The position numbers were made by a program, and so were the translations under genes. Positions 1 through 8,967 of a stretch of DNA of 26,530 nt are shown here, in pieces. Position 1 is the stretch's first letter. Every line of letters begins with the position of its first letter. Below the pieces are notes generated by a model. The model did no database searches. It worked only from the letters and a program-made list of their open reading frames with translations, and was not told the origin of the DNA. Source of the DNA: Synura sp. LO234KE (taxonomy: Eukaryota; Sar; Synurophyceae; Synurales; Mallomonadaceae); assembly GCA_015143735.1 (NCBI GenBank), contig VKHC01000027.1, forward strand, positions 1 to 26,530. The letters are read 5' to 3'.

Positions 1-1071
1 TGTAGCTGAGTCATTCAAGCTATCATACATGGTACATAATCTCGTGTTTAATGAGATTAAGTAAATACAAACCCATAAAGCACGCTTCTAGTACCTTTCC
101 GTGTGTTTTGGGTAGTAACTTCTCCGAATCACAGATATATGACAATATACCTATATTACTGATAGCTCTCACATGTAACTGAGTCATTCAAGCTATCGTA
201 CACGATATGGAACTTCATGGTTGTATGTACAATACTTATACTTCAATGTAGTTTGAATACATTTTTCAGTAATTTGTGTAAAAAAGATAATACAGTGATC
301 CGGAGTGTCTGAAATGTAAAGTGTCTGAAGTGTTAACTCTGGAAGTGTAATTTTTTTGCATTTGGAAAGTATAAGAATCTGATAGATTCTGAGTGCACCA
401 CACCGGAGCATCTATACCCTGGGGCTCGCAACAAACTGAATTTACATCGCATCGCAATAAATGGGAGGGGGGGGGAATTTCTGATATAATACCGAAATAC
501 GTATGTTTGTAAGAGTCGTCACGGATTTTTTTATAATATCTTATGTTTGAAATACAAATATCTCCATACAGAGGTGCCTACTAAGAGAGAGGACCTCTAA
601 AAGGCATTATATTAATTACACATTTGGGGTGGAAAGTTCTATCACGAATAAAGGAATAGCCACGTTGGGGAGAGGGAGTAATTGAATTTTTAGAAGATCT
701 TAATATATATGACACGTTATTGAATAACCATCCGTAGATGTGGAAGGCTACTACAAGTAAGACTAGTTGTAATAATATATCTTTTGGAGAAATGACCAAG
801 ATTGTGGCGTAAAGAATTGTATTAATACCTTATTATTTTATGCGGTGGAAGAATTAGAAACTTTATGCCCCAGCGGGGCCGGAAGAAGTTGGGGGGGGGA
901 GCAAGCAGTGAGATAGAAGTAGATGACACCATTCCTCTCCTTTATACTATACTCATCTCAGGTGAGGTAAAAGTAACGCGACAGCTGCGCCACGCGCGCG
1001 CCATGTAGATCAATTGAAGTCAATCTGCAGCTGGATGGTTGCAGATGAGTCCCATTTGAACGAGGTGTTCG
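1..1071. other. AT-rich intergenic DNA
   Basis: No gene can be supported here. The open frames are short, lie on the minus strand and mostly begin with TTG rather than ATG. One of them (581-799) has a hydrophobic stretch but no other coding sign. A G-run of about ten bases lies near 465 and another near 891. The only clear structure is the short direct repeat listed separately. Confidence 0.6.
3..203. repeat. short direct repeat pair, 173 bp apart
   Basis: The 19-base string CTGAGTCATTCAAGCTATC occurs at 6-24 and again at 179-197 in the same orientation. A few more matching bases lie on each side. It may be the edge of a longer tandem array that continues to the left of the window. Confidence 0.6.
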
Positions 1072-1304
1072 ATGACTTCTCACTTTAAGCGGCGAGCGAG
1101 TAATCTGGGGACGGGGCTCGCTCCTGTCCTTATAACTAATACAATACTAATTACGTTTACCACTACGAGAATGCCGGGCGAGGTGGCGGCAGAAGATGGC
1201 GCCGGTACCTGCAGAATGCACAAGGCTGGGGTCACACTTGGGACATCGCCTGCTTTGTTGCGCACCTGGTGTGGGACAGCGCTTCCATCAGTGGATAAAA
1301 TCCG

Positions 1305-1590
1305 TACTGACTATAGCTGGTCGACTTTAGATGGACTTTGGATGGCTAAAGCACCAGCTATAGTCACCATCCAAATTCGACTTTGTATGGTTGACTATAT
1401 CCTGGGAGGATTTAGCGGACCTGAAGTGGTCGGCTATAGCTAGACTGTATATGGGTGACTTTACTTGGGAAACTTTGTATGGTAGACTTAAGATAGGTGA
1501 CTTTACATGGGAGACTTTAAATGGGAGACTCTATATGAACGACTTTACTAGGTAGACTTTAATGGCAGACTTTACATGGACCACTAGAGC
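1305..1590. repeat. degenerate GACTTTA / CTATAGCTGG repeats
   Basis: Variants of GACTTTANATGG recur every 15 to 25 bases (for example near 1324, 1377, 1459, 1499, 1514, 1541, 1554 and 1569). They are mixed with GCTATAGCTGG and GGCTATAGCTAG. AGCTATAGCT is a perfect 10-base palindrome. The same vocabulary returns in reverse orientation at about 2390-2640. This looks like decayed satellite or transposon-end sequence rather than coding DNA. Confidence 0.55.
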
Positions 1591-1697
1591 TGGTCCAACT
1601 ATAACACGGCATCATTATCGCTTTAATAATTACTAACATTAAAAGATATTAGACACTCCTCTTTTCCTTACGTGCCCGTACTCTACCTTCTCATTTT

Positions 1698-2138
1698 TTA
1701 CTCGTGATCATCTGCCTCATTCACTGCTTCTATGGAGCCTAATGTTGCTCTCGTTCCTGCGCCTTCCATGGAAACTCCGAAAGTGAATCGAACAGTAGTG
1801 CCGTCTCGCGAACGTTTGCAAAAGGGATGATTGCTTAAACCCCATCGCGTGAAATTAAAGCTCCTCACTCGGCGGCAAAACTTGATCATATCTTGGTCCG
1901 CTGAGAGCTTCTTTCTGGACTTCTCGATGAAGGGGAGGATATTCTTCATATTGCCTTTCAATCTGTCCCAGTGGAATGGTACTCTTCCGGAAACCACTCC
2001 TTCCGCAACTTCATGAAGACAAGCTAAATCAAAAGCTTCGTTTACAGGTCTTGTCAACTTACAGAATGAATCCTTCAGGTTGGAAAGACCTAAAAACATG
2101 ACTGTTGTTAGGGAGAGACTTATAAACGAAATTCTCAA
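1698..2138 (-). CDS. small hypothetical protein, possibly secreted
   Basis: This minus-strand frame gives up to 146 residues. Its composition looks protein-like: a basic and aromatic middle, and four cysteines at about residues 26, 40, 88 and 107. The first ~20 residues are hydrophobic and serine/leucine-rich, as in a signal peptide, followed at once by charged residues. The start is unresolved. The frame opens with TTG, the first in-frame ATG is codon 14, and an ATG further upstream (about 2200) is in another frame and stops after about 20 codons. An unseen upstream exon is possible. It lies inside the inverted-end unit 1287-2661, and no family is recognised. If real, it could be a small cysteine-containing secreted protein, but this rests on composition only. 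Confidence 0.35.
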   Translation of the reverse strand: MRISFISLSLTTVMFLGLSNLKDSFCKLTRPVNEAFDLACLHEVAEGVVSGRVPFHWDRLKGNMKNILPFIEKSRKKLSADQDMIKFCRRVRSFNFTRWGLSNHPFCKRSRDGTTVRFTFGVSMEGAGTRATLGSIEAVNEADDHE

Positions 2139-2384
2139 TTCTTTCTTATGTTTTCTTCTCGACTTTTCTCAGCGCTGCTCGGTTCCATGATATTCATATA
2201 CGCTATTTTTCTAAACTAAAAAATTGTTTGTTATCGCTGAATAGATAGATTCACGTCATAGAAATTTGATCTGACGTGCAATGCTGAGTCCCCCGTCCAA
2301 GTCGTAACCTTGTGCAGTCTACCGCCAAAGTTCACCATACACAATCGATTTTAGTTAACAAAAATTTTCATCGTATTGTATAAG

Positions 2385-2645
2385 TGTCGCCACCGGCTAT
2401 AGTCGGTCCATCCAAATCCTAACAATGCAAAGTCGACCGCCAAAGCTCAACACAAAACGCCTAGGTGCTTCTTTTTACGACCCCTAAAATTCTTGGTCAC
2501 TAGCTATAGCTGGTCCATCCAAAGCCGAACCAGCTACAGTCTACCTACTATAGCTGGTGATTTAGAATTTGAAATCCAGCTATAGCTGGGTATTTGCGGG
2601 TAAACTTTAGATGGTACCACTATACTGGGTACCGCTATAGCGTGG
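2385..2645. repeat. CTATAGC-rich repeat cluster, reverse orientation
   Basis: Motifs such as CTATAGTCGGTCCATCCAAA, AGCTATAGCTGGTCCATCC, CTATAGCTGGTGA, CAGCTATAGCTGG and ACCGCTATAGCG recur. They match the reverse complement of motifs at 1305-1440. Several are self-complementary around CTATAG. No coding function is apparent. Confidence 0.5.
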
Positions 2646-2672
2646 TTTTTTATCCACTGATATCTCAACGCT

Positions 2673-2815
2673 AGCAGAATAAGGTACGAGTTCCCTGGGG
2701 GTGGGTGAACTAGGGGGCCCTTCTTCGCCCACATAGGAAGGGCCGAGGGGAGGGGATCGCAATTGGTAGAACTTAGGACGCAGTCTCTCGCCCGAAAATG
2801 AAGTGTCAACATCGG
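2673..2815. repeat. dispersed GC-richer repeat, copy 1
   Basis: This ~140-base block begins AGCAGAATAAGGTACGAGTT and includes GGGGAGGGGATCGCAAT. It is clearly related to the blocks at 17479-17621 and 18572-18714. On the minus strand the shared part reads as a short open frame with a conserved CDPLPS.LPM stretch, so it may be a fragment of a degraded element ORF. Here it lies about 1.7 kb beyond the 3' end of the intact NTPase gene. In the damaged copies it sits close to the gene's 3' flank. Confidence 0.65.
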
Positions 2816-3984
2816 TGCACCTTTTTGGACCATCAAAATCTATTTAAAATCATCCAGATGTATCATGGTTAAAACCACAGAAAGGCACGGTGAAGCACCA
2901 CGAAAATATGATCTTTTCTCGGGATATGCAGGCGGACTCTTTTCGTTGCATGTCGGCTAAGGTGAATGCTTTTCTTTAGCCATCTGCATCTCAAAAAGAA
3001 AAGATGGGAAGAAAAGAAACAAAAAGATCCGTCTTGTAGATTATCAGATGTATTTCATAAATTAAAGACGAATAGAAAAGTAAAAGAAAAAACCGTCGTG
3101 AAGCAGGTGATGAAATATTTCAAATAGAAAAGATGGCACGAAAAGAAACCGTCTTCAGATAGTGATGTCATATCGAAGATGCAGTTTGCGCTGTGAGGCA
3201 GCGGCTAAAAGTAAATTAACTATCTTATTGGAGGAAATCAATTGTAATTCTATAAATCTGCATCCGCTATCTCTGGCTTTCGTCACGAAAAGGATTTCTT
3301 ATTTTATTTTCAATGATTAAATCGCTTCTAATCCATTATTTAAAAACGATTGATTTTCTGATTTGTGAATAAAACCTATAACTTCTATAGCGAGTACCGA
3401 CTGAACCTATATTTCAGATAACGCAACCAAATTCTTGTCACACATAACATTATTTCTACTCCTCTGGTTTTCACAATTTTTTTGGTTTTGGCACAAATTT
3501 GAAATTCGCTACCGTTAACACCTCTACGATTTGCCTCCCTTAGTTACCTTTCGATTCTGAGCTTAAATATTACACCATAAGCGCTTATTAATTTTACCGG
3601 ATTTTATTTCAAAATAATTTTATGTAAAAGTAATTTGATTTCCTTGCTACCCGTGTATGACCAATATTATACACCAACATATACTTTGCTTAAGCGGCTA
3701 TCGCTTTAATTCTCAAATATAATTTTGGTCGAAGTGTGGTGGTGCTGAAAAATTAGCACGCCGAAGCACCGTAGGAAAGAGAATGTTATAGTAGAAAAGC
3801 AAAATTAGCAAGAATTACGGTTTAGATCGCTGCTCAAGCGCATGCATTTCTAAAGATGCTTTCATGAAAGCACCAAATAAATCCATAAATAAAGATTTTA
3901 CTGAAAAATCTACAGATTGGATTGCTGCAGCTGGCAAAAGGTGCACCGATGAAAGGGTAATAACATCTGTGGTATATAAGTCCA
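2816..3984. other. AT-rich intergenic DNA with a local duplication
   Basis: No gene is supported. A purine-rich segment is locally repeated: GAAAAGATGG(G/C)A.GAAAAGAAAC followed by CCGTCTT occurs near 2998 and again near 3127. CCGTC also recurs near 3094. The rest is AT-rich and free of long frames. Confidence 0.5.
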
Positions 3985-4275
3985 CCGGATATAGCCGTAT
4001 AGCTAGACCCCGACTACACTCCGGCTGAACCTGGTGCTAGACCAGTTGCTAAAACTCGGTTGCTAAACTCCCGTCAATTTTCATAATATAGCCGTACCGC
4101 TACAGCGGTGCCTAAACCCGGTGACAACCCGGTGGCTGAACCCGGTGACTAAACCCGGTATATAATCACCGGCCGGAGCTTAGGGAGCTTAGTCAGCCGT
4201 AGTCTAGTCTAATATCTATAGCGGTGGCTATAGTAGGTGTACGGCTAAAGTCCGGCAATTATACCACCGATGAAA
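3985..4275. repeat. CCGGT / CTATAGC short tandem repeats
   Basis: A degenerate ~14-base unit around CTAAACCCGGTG is repeated (about 4110-4165). It is flanked by ATAGCCGTA, CCGCTACAGCGG and CTATAGCGGTGGCTATAG strings. It belongs to the same CTATAGC vocabulary as 1305-1440, 2385-2645 and 8555-8962. It borders the homologous 3' flank of the NTPase gene. Confidence 0.5.
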
Positions 4276-4317
4276 TAAGGCGCGGTCACCATAGGGTGTA
4301 GCTTGTTGCTAGTCTTA

Positions 4318-4513
4318 TTGGGTTTGGCCAGTGTCCTGGTACGGGTACTTTATCAATTCCTGGTGATAACCGACTACCCGATTTCCGAGAAGGATGACTT
4401 CAGTGATGATATTTTACGTTAATATGATGCGTTGAGAACATTAAAATAAATATTCAAGTGCGTGAAATAAACAGATTTTTGCCGAATAGAACAAACTCTC
4501 CTTGAGTAGATCA
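4318..4513. other. conserved 3' flank of the NTPase gene
   Basis: About 195 bases beyond the stop codon of the intact NTPase gene are kept at high identity in both damaged copies (about 17680-17871 and 18773-18964). The homology fades near 4318. The copies therefore arose by DNA duplication that included the flank, not by retrocopying of a processed messenger. The minus-strand 3' UTR probably lies here. Confidence 0.65.
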
Positions 4514-6973
4514 TTACATCTCCTGAATCATCTTCCTTGCGTGCCTCCATATCATTTGGTTAACGCTGTCCTTGTCTTCTTGCTCCACCTCAGTATTCAT
4601 ATCGGAGGAAGGTATTGGGGAGAGCCACTCTGGCGGCCGAAGAAACCGCCGAAACAGATCAGAGAGGTCGTTTGCTAGATCGGTGCTAATCCCATTCGTC
4701 TTATCGTTCAGATTCAAACAAGGATACACTTGTGCAGACAAACCAAAGGCTGCCAACGCGTAGTACTTCTCGGCCACAATAGAGTTTGAAGGAGTTACCA
4801 CGGGACACACAGCAGGTTCGGGCTTATCATCGCCTAACTGCATATACATTCGAATACACGGGACATCTTTCCAAAGATTGTTACAGTTCTTTTGGTTCTC
4901 GAAAACATATTTGCTTGATAGTTTTTTAGTCGCTGAATCCGGATAGTCTGCGTCCCGTTCCGCGTTCATTATATGCACAAGTATGATGGAATAGTTGCTG
5001 GCAGACGGGGATGAGCCTATTGTGCGTATAGGGATCAACACATCCGCTCCCTCCCAGTTCTCGGGCAAGACTAAACCGGTGCGAGTCATATAGAGGCGTT
5101 CTAGAACCTCGTCGGGAGTCTGGTTGAAGGGCGAAGCGGATCCAGAGCACTCAACAAAATGCGTCGCACTGATATACGAAGATGATAGAAATAGATCGTG
5201 TGCCCTTTGCTGCTGGTCAACATGGACTGTGGTGCAATTCCTAACACACTCCACACCGAACAATTGCTCCAAGTAGGTGGTCAATGGAACCTCCTCGGAC
5301 AAATATATTCCCGACTGGCTCTTCACCGCTCTGTACTTTGCAAGCAAGAGCAGAAGCAATCCAATGAAGTCGCCCCGGTCTCCAGCCCCAGAGCCTTGTA
5401 CGAAGAGCTTAGTGAGGTCGTTCATGTCCCCAATCCAATCCGACATGGACATGCCTCCTATGCTAGTCAACGCCACCTCGGCGAGGATCGGTTCAGAAGG
5501 GTACCTAATATATAACGCTGTTCGGTCTTCAGAAACGCCGACCAGTGTGGCCATATGGGAGGCCACAAAGTCTCCACTCAACGTACTCACAGGAGACACT
5601 TTCAGATTGGCACAGACAGCAAAGGGGGTCAGTCTCGCCGCAAGATCACTCCGATCCGGATCTCGCAATTCACCATACAGCTTCTTGCGAGCGAAATTAA
5701 TCAGTTCTAGCGGAGAGACTCGCACCATACTTTCCCACGTTGCTCTCCACAGCGGTCTGCCAAGGAAAAACAAAGGTATGATATTACCATTTTTTACTTC
5801 CTGGTAATCACCAAGCACGTCCGCCGTATTCAATTTGTAATAGGGAGGAAGAAGGTGGCGATATCCTACTTCTCCCTCGTCAAGAAAACTGAATTTTAGT
5901 GTTGGATTTAATGAGGTGGGTGGCGAAAATTCATTAATTTGGCAGCTTGTGTCAATGAGAATGAACATCAGCTTCCTCCCAACGCGTCCCATCGTGCTCA
6001 AAGCTCGCCGCAACAGTCGAAACAGCGAGATTTCTTCTCTATTTATATCAGGTAAACTCAATCCCAATAAGAAGGACGCTTCATCAAGAACTACAATGAG
6101 TGGAGACGATTCAGCAGTCGAACTATATGATTTCGCGTCTTTTATTCGCGCGGCTGCTATTGAGTCCTTCATGAACTTAACGGCGGGCTCATTATGGGCT
6201 TCCACGTCATTCCAGCTAGGATAACTATGTTGCGCACAAAAGTATTCGACCCATCTCAGGAAAAAACGAACTGCATTCTCCGCTGATTTCCCCGCCATCA
6301 CAGCACTAGTAAGGTCGGCAATAAAGTCCAACGATGTCTCAGGGTATCCAGATTTACCCTTTTTGCGCAAACAAAGATATAACCACGAATATTCCGAGTT
6401 CTCAATCGCCAGCTGTTTAATCAGTCGAGATTTCCCGTATCCCGACGATTGGCAAAATATAAAGTACGGGGCAAATATTTTATTTCCCATTCTGTACTTT
6501 TTAAGACAGTATTCAATGTAATTTACGAATTGATTCGTTACTTTTCGTTCAGGATCAATATAACTTCTATTAAACGCTGCTCTGTTCATGATCAAAACAT
6601 CATCAACGAGAAGCTCCGATTTGGAATAAATTAATCTGAGATGGTTATATAGCTCATCCCCCAACTCGCTAGATAGAGGATGAAATAAATTTTTGAACTC
6701 ATCCTTCGTTTTCAAGATTGAAACAAACTCCGGTAGAAAGTCATTAGGAACGACCAGTTCAATTTCACCTTTATCTTTACGTTCACCAACCCATTCAACG
6801 ATTTCATTTGCAACGGCGGTAGCGGAAATATTGTCGTTATTAATACTCCAAGTTGAATGAATTCTTAATGGGAAACGAATACCACAGCTACTTTTAGTCC
6901 GATACTTTGGTTTGAGTATACTTAAGCCAAATATCCTCGTAGCTAGTAAAATGAAGACCCTAGGAATCAACAT
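4514..6973 (-). CDS. Crinkler/RHS-type P-loop NTPase with degenerate nuclease-like C-terminus
   Basis: This intact single-exon frame gives 819 residues. ATG at 6971-6973 is the first in-frame ATG after an upstream stop and has a purine at -3. Residues 1-46 contain no acidic residue, several Arg/Lys and a hydrophobic start, so they resemble a mitochondrial presequence or signal peptide. Walker A is SSGYGKSR at 176-183, Walker B is IVVLDE at 293-298, and a sensor-like strand is LMFILID at 335-341. GRPLW (405-409), ASHM (471-474), SEPILAEVA (493-501) and DRGDFIGLLLLLLA (532-545) match motifs I know from large fungal and oomycete NTPase families that include Crinkler effectors. A restriction-endonuclease-like fold may follow (GAD at 642-644, IILVHIMN at 663-670), but the usual E/Q-x-K is H-x-M. 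No LFLAK-type leader is present. The cellular role is unknown. The residue-level motifs are seen; the family is assigned from memory. Confidence 0.8.
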   Translation of the reverse strand: MLIPRVFILLATRIFGLSILKPKYRTKSSCGIRFPLRIHSTWSINNDNISATAVANEIVEWVGERKDKGEIELVVPNDFLPEFVSILKTKDEFKNLFHPLSSELGDELYNHLRLIYSKSELLVDDVLIMNRAAFNRSYIDPERKVTNQFVNYIEYCLKKYRMGNKIFAPYFIFCQSSGYGKSRLIKQLAIENSEYSWLYLCLRKKGKSGYPETSLDFIADLTSAVMAGKSAENAVRFFLRWVEYFCAQHSYPSWNDVEAHNEPAVKFMKDSIAAARIKDAKSYSSTAESSPLIVVLDEASFLLGLSLPDINREEISLFRLLRRALSTMGRVGRKLMFILIDTSCQINEFSPPTSLNPTLKFSFLDEGEVGYRHLLPPYYKLNTADVLGDYQEVKNGNIIPLFFLGRPLWRATWESMVRVSPLELINFARKKLYGELRDPDRSDLAARLTPFAVCANLKVSPVSTLSGDFVASHMATLVGVSEDRTALYIRYPSEPILAEVALTSIGGMSMSDWIGDMNDLTKLFVQGSGAGDRGDFIGLLLLLLAKYRAVKSQSGIYLSEEVPLTTYLEQLFGVECVRNCTTVHVDQQQRAHDLFLSSSYISATHFVECSGSASPFNQTPDEVLERLYMTRTGLVLPENWEGADVLIPIRTIGSSPSASNYSIILVHIMNAERDADYPDSATKKLSSKYVFENQKNCNNLWKDVPCIRMYMQLGDDKPEPAVCPVVTPSNSIVAEKYYALAAFGLSAQVYPCLNLNDKTNGISTDLANDLSDLFRRFLRPPEWLSPIPSSDMNTEVEQEDKDSVNQMIWRHARKMIQEM

Positions 6974-7040
6974 CTTGAACTTTATTTGGGAGTAACACTT
7001 AGAGGATTGTGATTCTATTAGTGTTTTGTCAGTTCATTTC

Positions 7041-7400
7041 CTATTTCGTCCGAAACATATTTCGAAACAAAACAAATTTTTTTGTGTGTTTTGTGTACGG
7101 TCGTCTCTTGTTTTGAAATAAATTGTTTGATTTTTGTTTTGTAGTGAAATGATATAAAAATGGAGGTGCCGATTTCTCAAGTTGTGGTAAGTTATTTTGC
7201 ATCCTTCTATTTTTACCTCCAATATTATTGACTTTTATTTAGCGGAGGAGTTTCGTTTTCGAATCCGAGGCGGTCCTGATCAGGTCTCAATTATTATCGC
7301 GTCGTCGCTGAACACTTGTGGATGATCAATAGAGCTGATGTGGACTTTGGACATATATTAATTGACATATTTTGTGTTATGAAATCGCACTGAATTGTTT
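7041..7400 (+). repeat. dispersed ~360-bp repeat, copy 1
   Basis: This block starts GTCCGAAACATATTTCGAAAC and ends near ATTTTGTGTTATGAAATCG. It aligns along its whole length with 13601-13965, sharing GATTTCTCAA, GTTA.TTTGC.TCCTT, ATTAATGACTTT-like, GGCGGTCCT, GTCGCTGAACACTTGT and ATATTTTGTGTTATGAAATCG. It lies just upstream of the NTPase gene. The family is not recognised. Confidence 0.6.
7160..7311 (+). other. possible two-exon mini-ORF inside the dispersed repeat
   Basis: ATG at 7160 begins nine codons (MEVPISQVV) that run straight into a good donor, GTAAGT at 7187. TTTATTTAG at 7234-7242 is a good acceptor. The joined frame reads 22 more codons, arginine-rich at the end, and stops at 7309-7311. 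The related copy at about 13715 keeps a donor (GTGAGT) and a TTTAG acceptor at similar spacing, but its first exon is broken by a stop. This could be the 5' end of an element gene or a mere fragment. Confidence 0.25.
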
Positions 7401-8232
7401 TTGTCGGTAATTCTTAAAAATAACGATTTGCGCGTTATGCTTTTTCTTGATTTATAAAATTTTCCTCTATCGCAAGAAATACCTCGAAAGAACCTAAATT
7501 TTAAGCGATTTATTAGTTTTAGTTTGCTTGTATGTTATGATTTCACAATTCTATCATTACATGTATGTATCCTTAGATCATAATTTCTTACATTTTAGTT
7601 TCTTGGCATTTAATGCGAATTTTTGATTTCCTATTCTTTAAATTTGAACAATCGTATACAAACCAAGGGAATATTTTATGGTCATTGTGAACTATATAAT
7701 GCAATTTCTACTTTTTTCTTCGTCCCGATCCCCGTTTATATATAGCGAGTTATATTCCTAACTTTAGGCGAAATATATATATATATGTGAATATATATAT
7801 ACTTTTGTCATTTCATGCTACTTCATTTTTATTTTATTTTTGTAGCTACGATATGAATCCACTTCAACATTTCATTCCTTCGTTAGCTTTTAATTGGGTT
7901 GTACCCCTCGATTTTGGAGCTCCTAGGAGGCTTTTCAGGACCTTCCGCGCCTGTGAATCACTCGCCCAGCATCAACCACTAGTAACAAACGCGATTTATT
8001 TTTACTGTTTTGTTGTCTCGTGCTTTTTTCATTTCTGCCATTTAAGCCGGGGTATTATTGCTGTGTGTACATAAAGCGTTTCGCACCCCTGTATGGGAGG
8101 CAACAATCTGAATATATCTGCATGTAACATTTACAGATATTTTCTCATTTTTACGAGAGAACTTATATCATCTCATCTTCGCCCTCATTTTATCTTTATA
8201 TGTAGTAGTCTTGATTAGACTTAGCTTGGCAG
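7401..8232. other. AT-rich intergenic DNA
   Basis: No supported gene. There is a TA dinucleotide run at about 7772-7801 and another open, low-complexity frame after it with no coding sign. CCTTAG- and TTTTAT-rich sequence fills the rest. Confidence 0.5.
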
Positions 8233-8330
8233 CACATGAGTACCGCGCTATTTGCGAGTGCACTCGCAACGCGCTGCCATCTCACGCTGCACTGAGCTTT
8301 ACTGCTGTGCTTCCCGTGCCTGTTGGAGCT
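8233..8330 (+). repeat. direct repeat flanking the 8.2-11.8 kb block, left copy
   Basis: This 98-base sequence runs from CACATGAG to TGTTGGAGCT and is nearly identical to 11721-11811 in the same orientation. It contains the perfect 18-base palindrome TTGCGAGTGCACTCGCAA at 8252-8269. Seven bases just after the palindrome core are missing from the right copy. It may be the end or internal motif of a mobile element. Confidence 0.65.
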
Positions 8331-8554
8331 TTACCGAAAATATTATTGTTAATTACGGTGAGGTGAATAGGCAAAGTGATTACCCAACAGTGAAACAAGA
8401 GTCGCACCCCCCACCGACGAGAAGAAAAAACCACTCCCATGAACCCACTGGCAAGTCCCGTGACCGAGTGGGGAGCTCCGGGTGCCTACACCCGGAGCAA
8501 GATATTAGACCCCCACAACGTCCCCAACTAGGTAGCATCCGTGTAATAAATCAC

Positions 8555-8962
8555 CATCCGCTATAGCGGTCCCTAGAGCAGCCGCTATAGCGGGTGTACG
8601 TTCGTACGAAAGTGTTCCGCTGTACGCGGACTATTTGGAATTGTGGAACCCTTTATATTACTCATGGTACATGTATTTAAAACAAAACTAGTGCGTTTCG
8701 ATGCAACGGAAATTTTTGGATTACAACACACTTCAATATGCTATAGCCGATCCACGGTTCGCGGTGAGCCATCATAATGACGGCTATAGCGGCACCGCTA
8801 TAGCGGTCGCTATGGCGGTGCCACTTTAGTAACCGCGTACCGCGGCACCGCTATAGCGGTCACTATGGCGGTAGCACTTTAGTGACCGCGTACCGCGGCA
8901 CTCCACTATAGCGGTACCGCGGTACGCGGTGAGCCGCTATAGCGGAGCCGCGGTACGCGGTG
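8555..8962. repeat. palindrome-dense CGCTATAGCG satellite with a 53-bp tandem unit
   Basis: ACCGCTATAGCGGT-type palindromes occur repeatedly (about 8561, 8582, 8793, 8846, 8904, 8934), interleaved with CCGCGTACCGCGG and CCGCGGTACGCGG. From 8791 a 53-bp unit (GGCACCGCTATAGCGGTC...CCGCGTACCGC) is repeated at 8844 and partly at 8897. Both motif types can fold into hairpins or cruciforms. No coding function is apparent. Confidence 0.7.
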
Positions 8963-8967
8963 GATTA

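Larger units (their letters stand above)
1287..2661. mobile_element. possible non-autonomous element with 14-bp inverted ends
   Basis: ATCAGTGGATAAAA at 1287-1300 is matched exactly by its reverse complement at 2648-2661. Just inside both ends lie CTATAGC palindromes and GACTTTAGATGG/CTTTAGATGGTACC-like strings, so the two ends resemble each other beyond the 14 bases. The interior holds the small open frame at 1698-2138. I see no transposase and no clear target-site duplication. A 14-base inverted match can arise by chance in a window of this size, so the shared context is the main support. Confidence 0.35.

Noticed and set aside
193-799. Minus-strand open frames in the first 800 bases
   Set aside because: Short, mostly TTG starts, AT-driven composition, overlapping frames, no domain and no splice context.
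1072-1443. 123-codon plus-strand frame starting with ATG
   Set aside because: Its second half is translated CTATAGC/GACTTTA repeat; no recognisable protein features.
4882-5351. The segment missing from the NTPase copies as a possible intron
   Set aside because: Its ends are not GT...AG on the coding strand and it is open in frame with conserved protein sequence, so it is exon sequence deleted in the copies.
4572-6634. Plus-strand frames opposite the NTPase gene
   Set aside because: Shadow frames of the minus-strand gene; the same shadows appear in the damaged copies.
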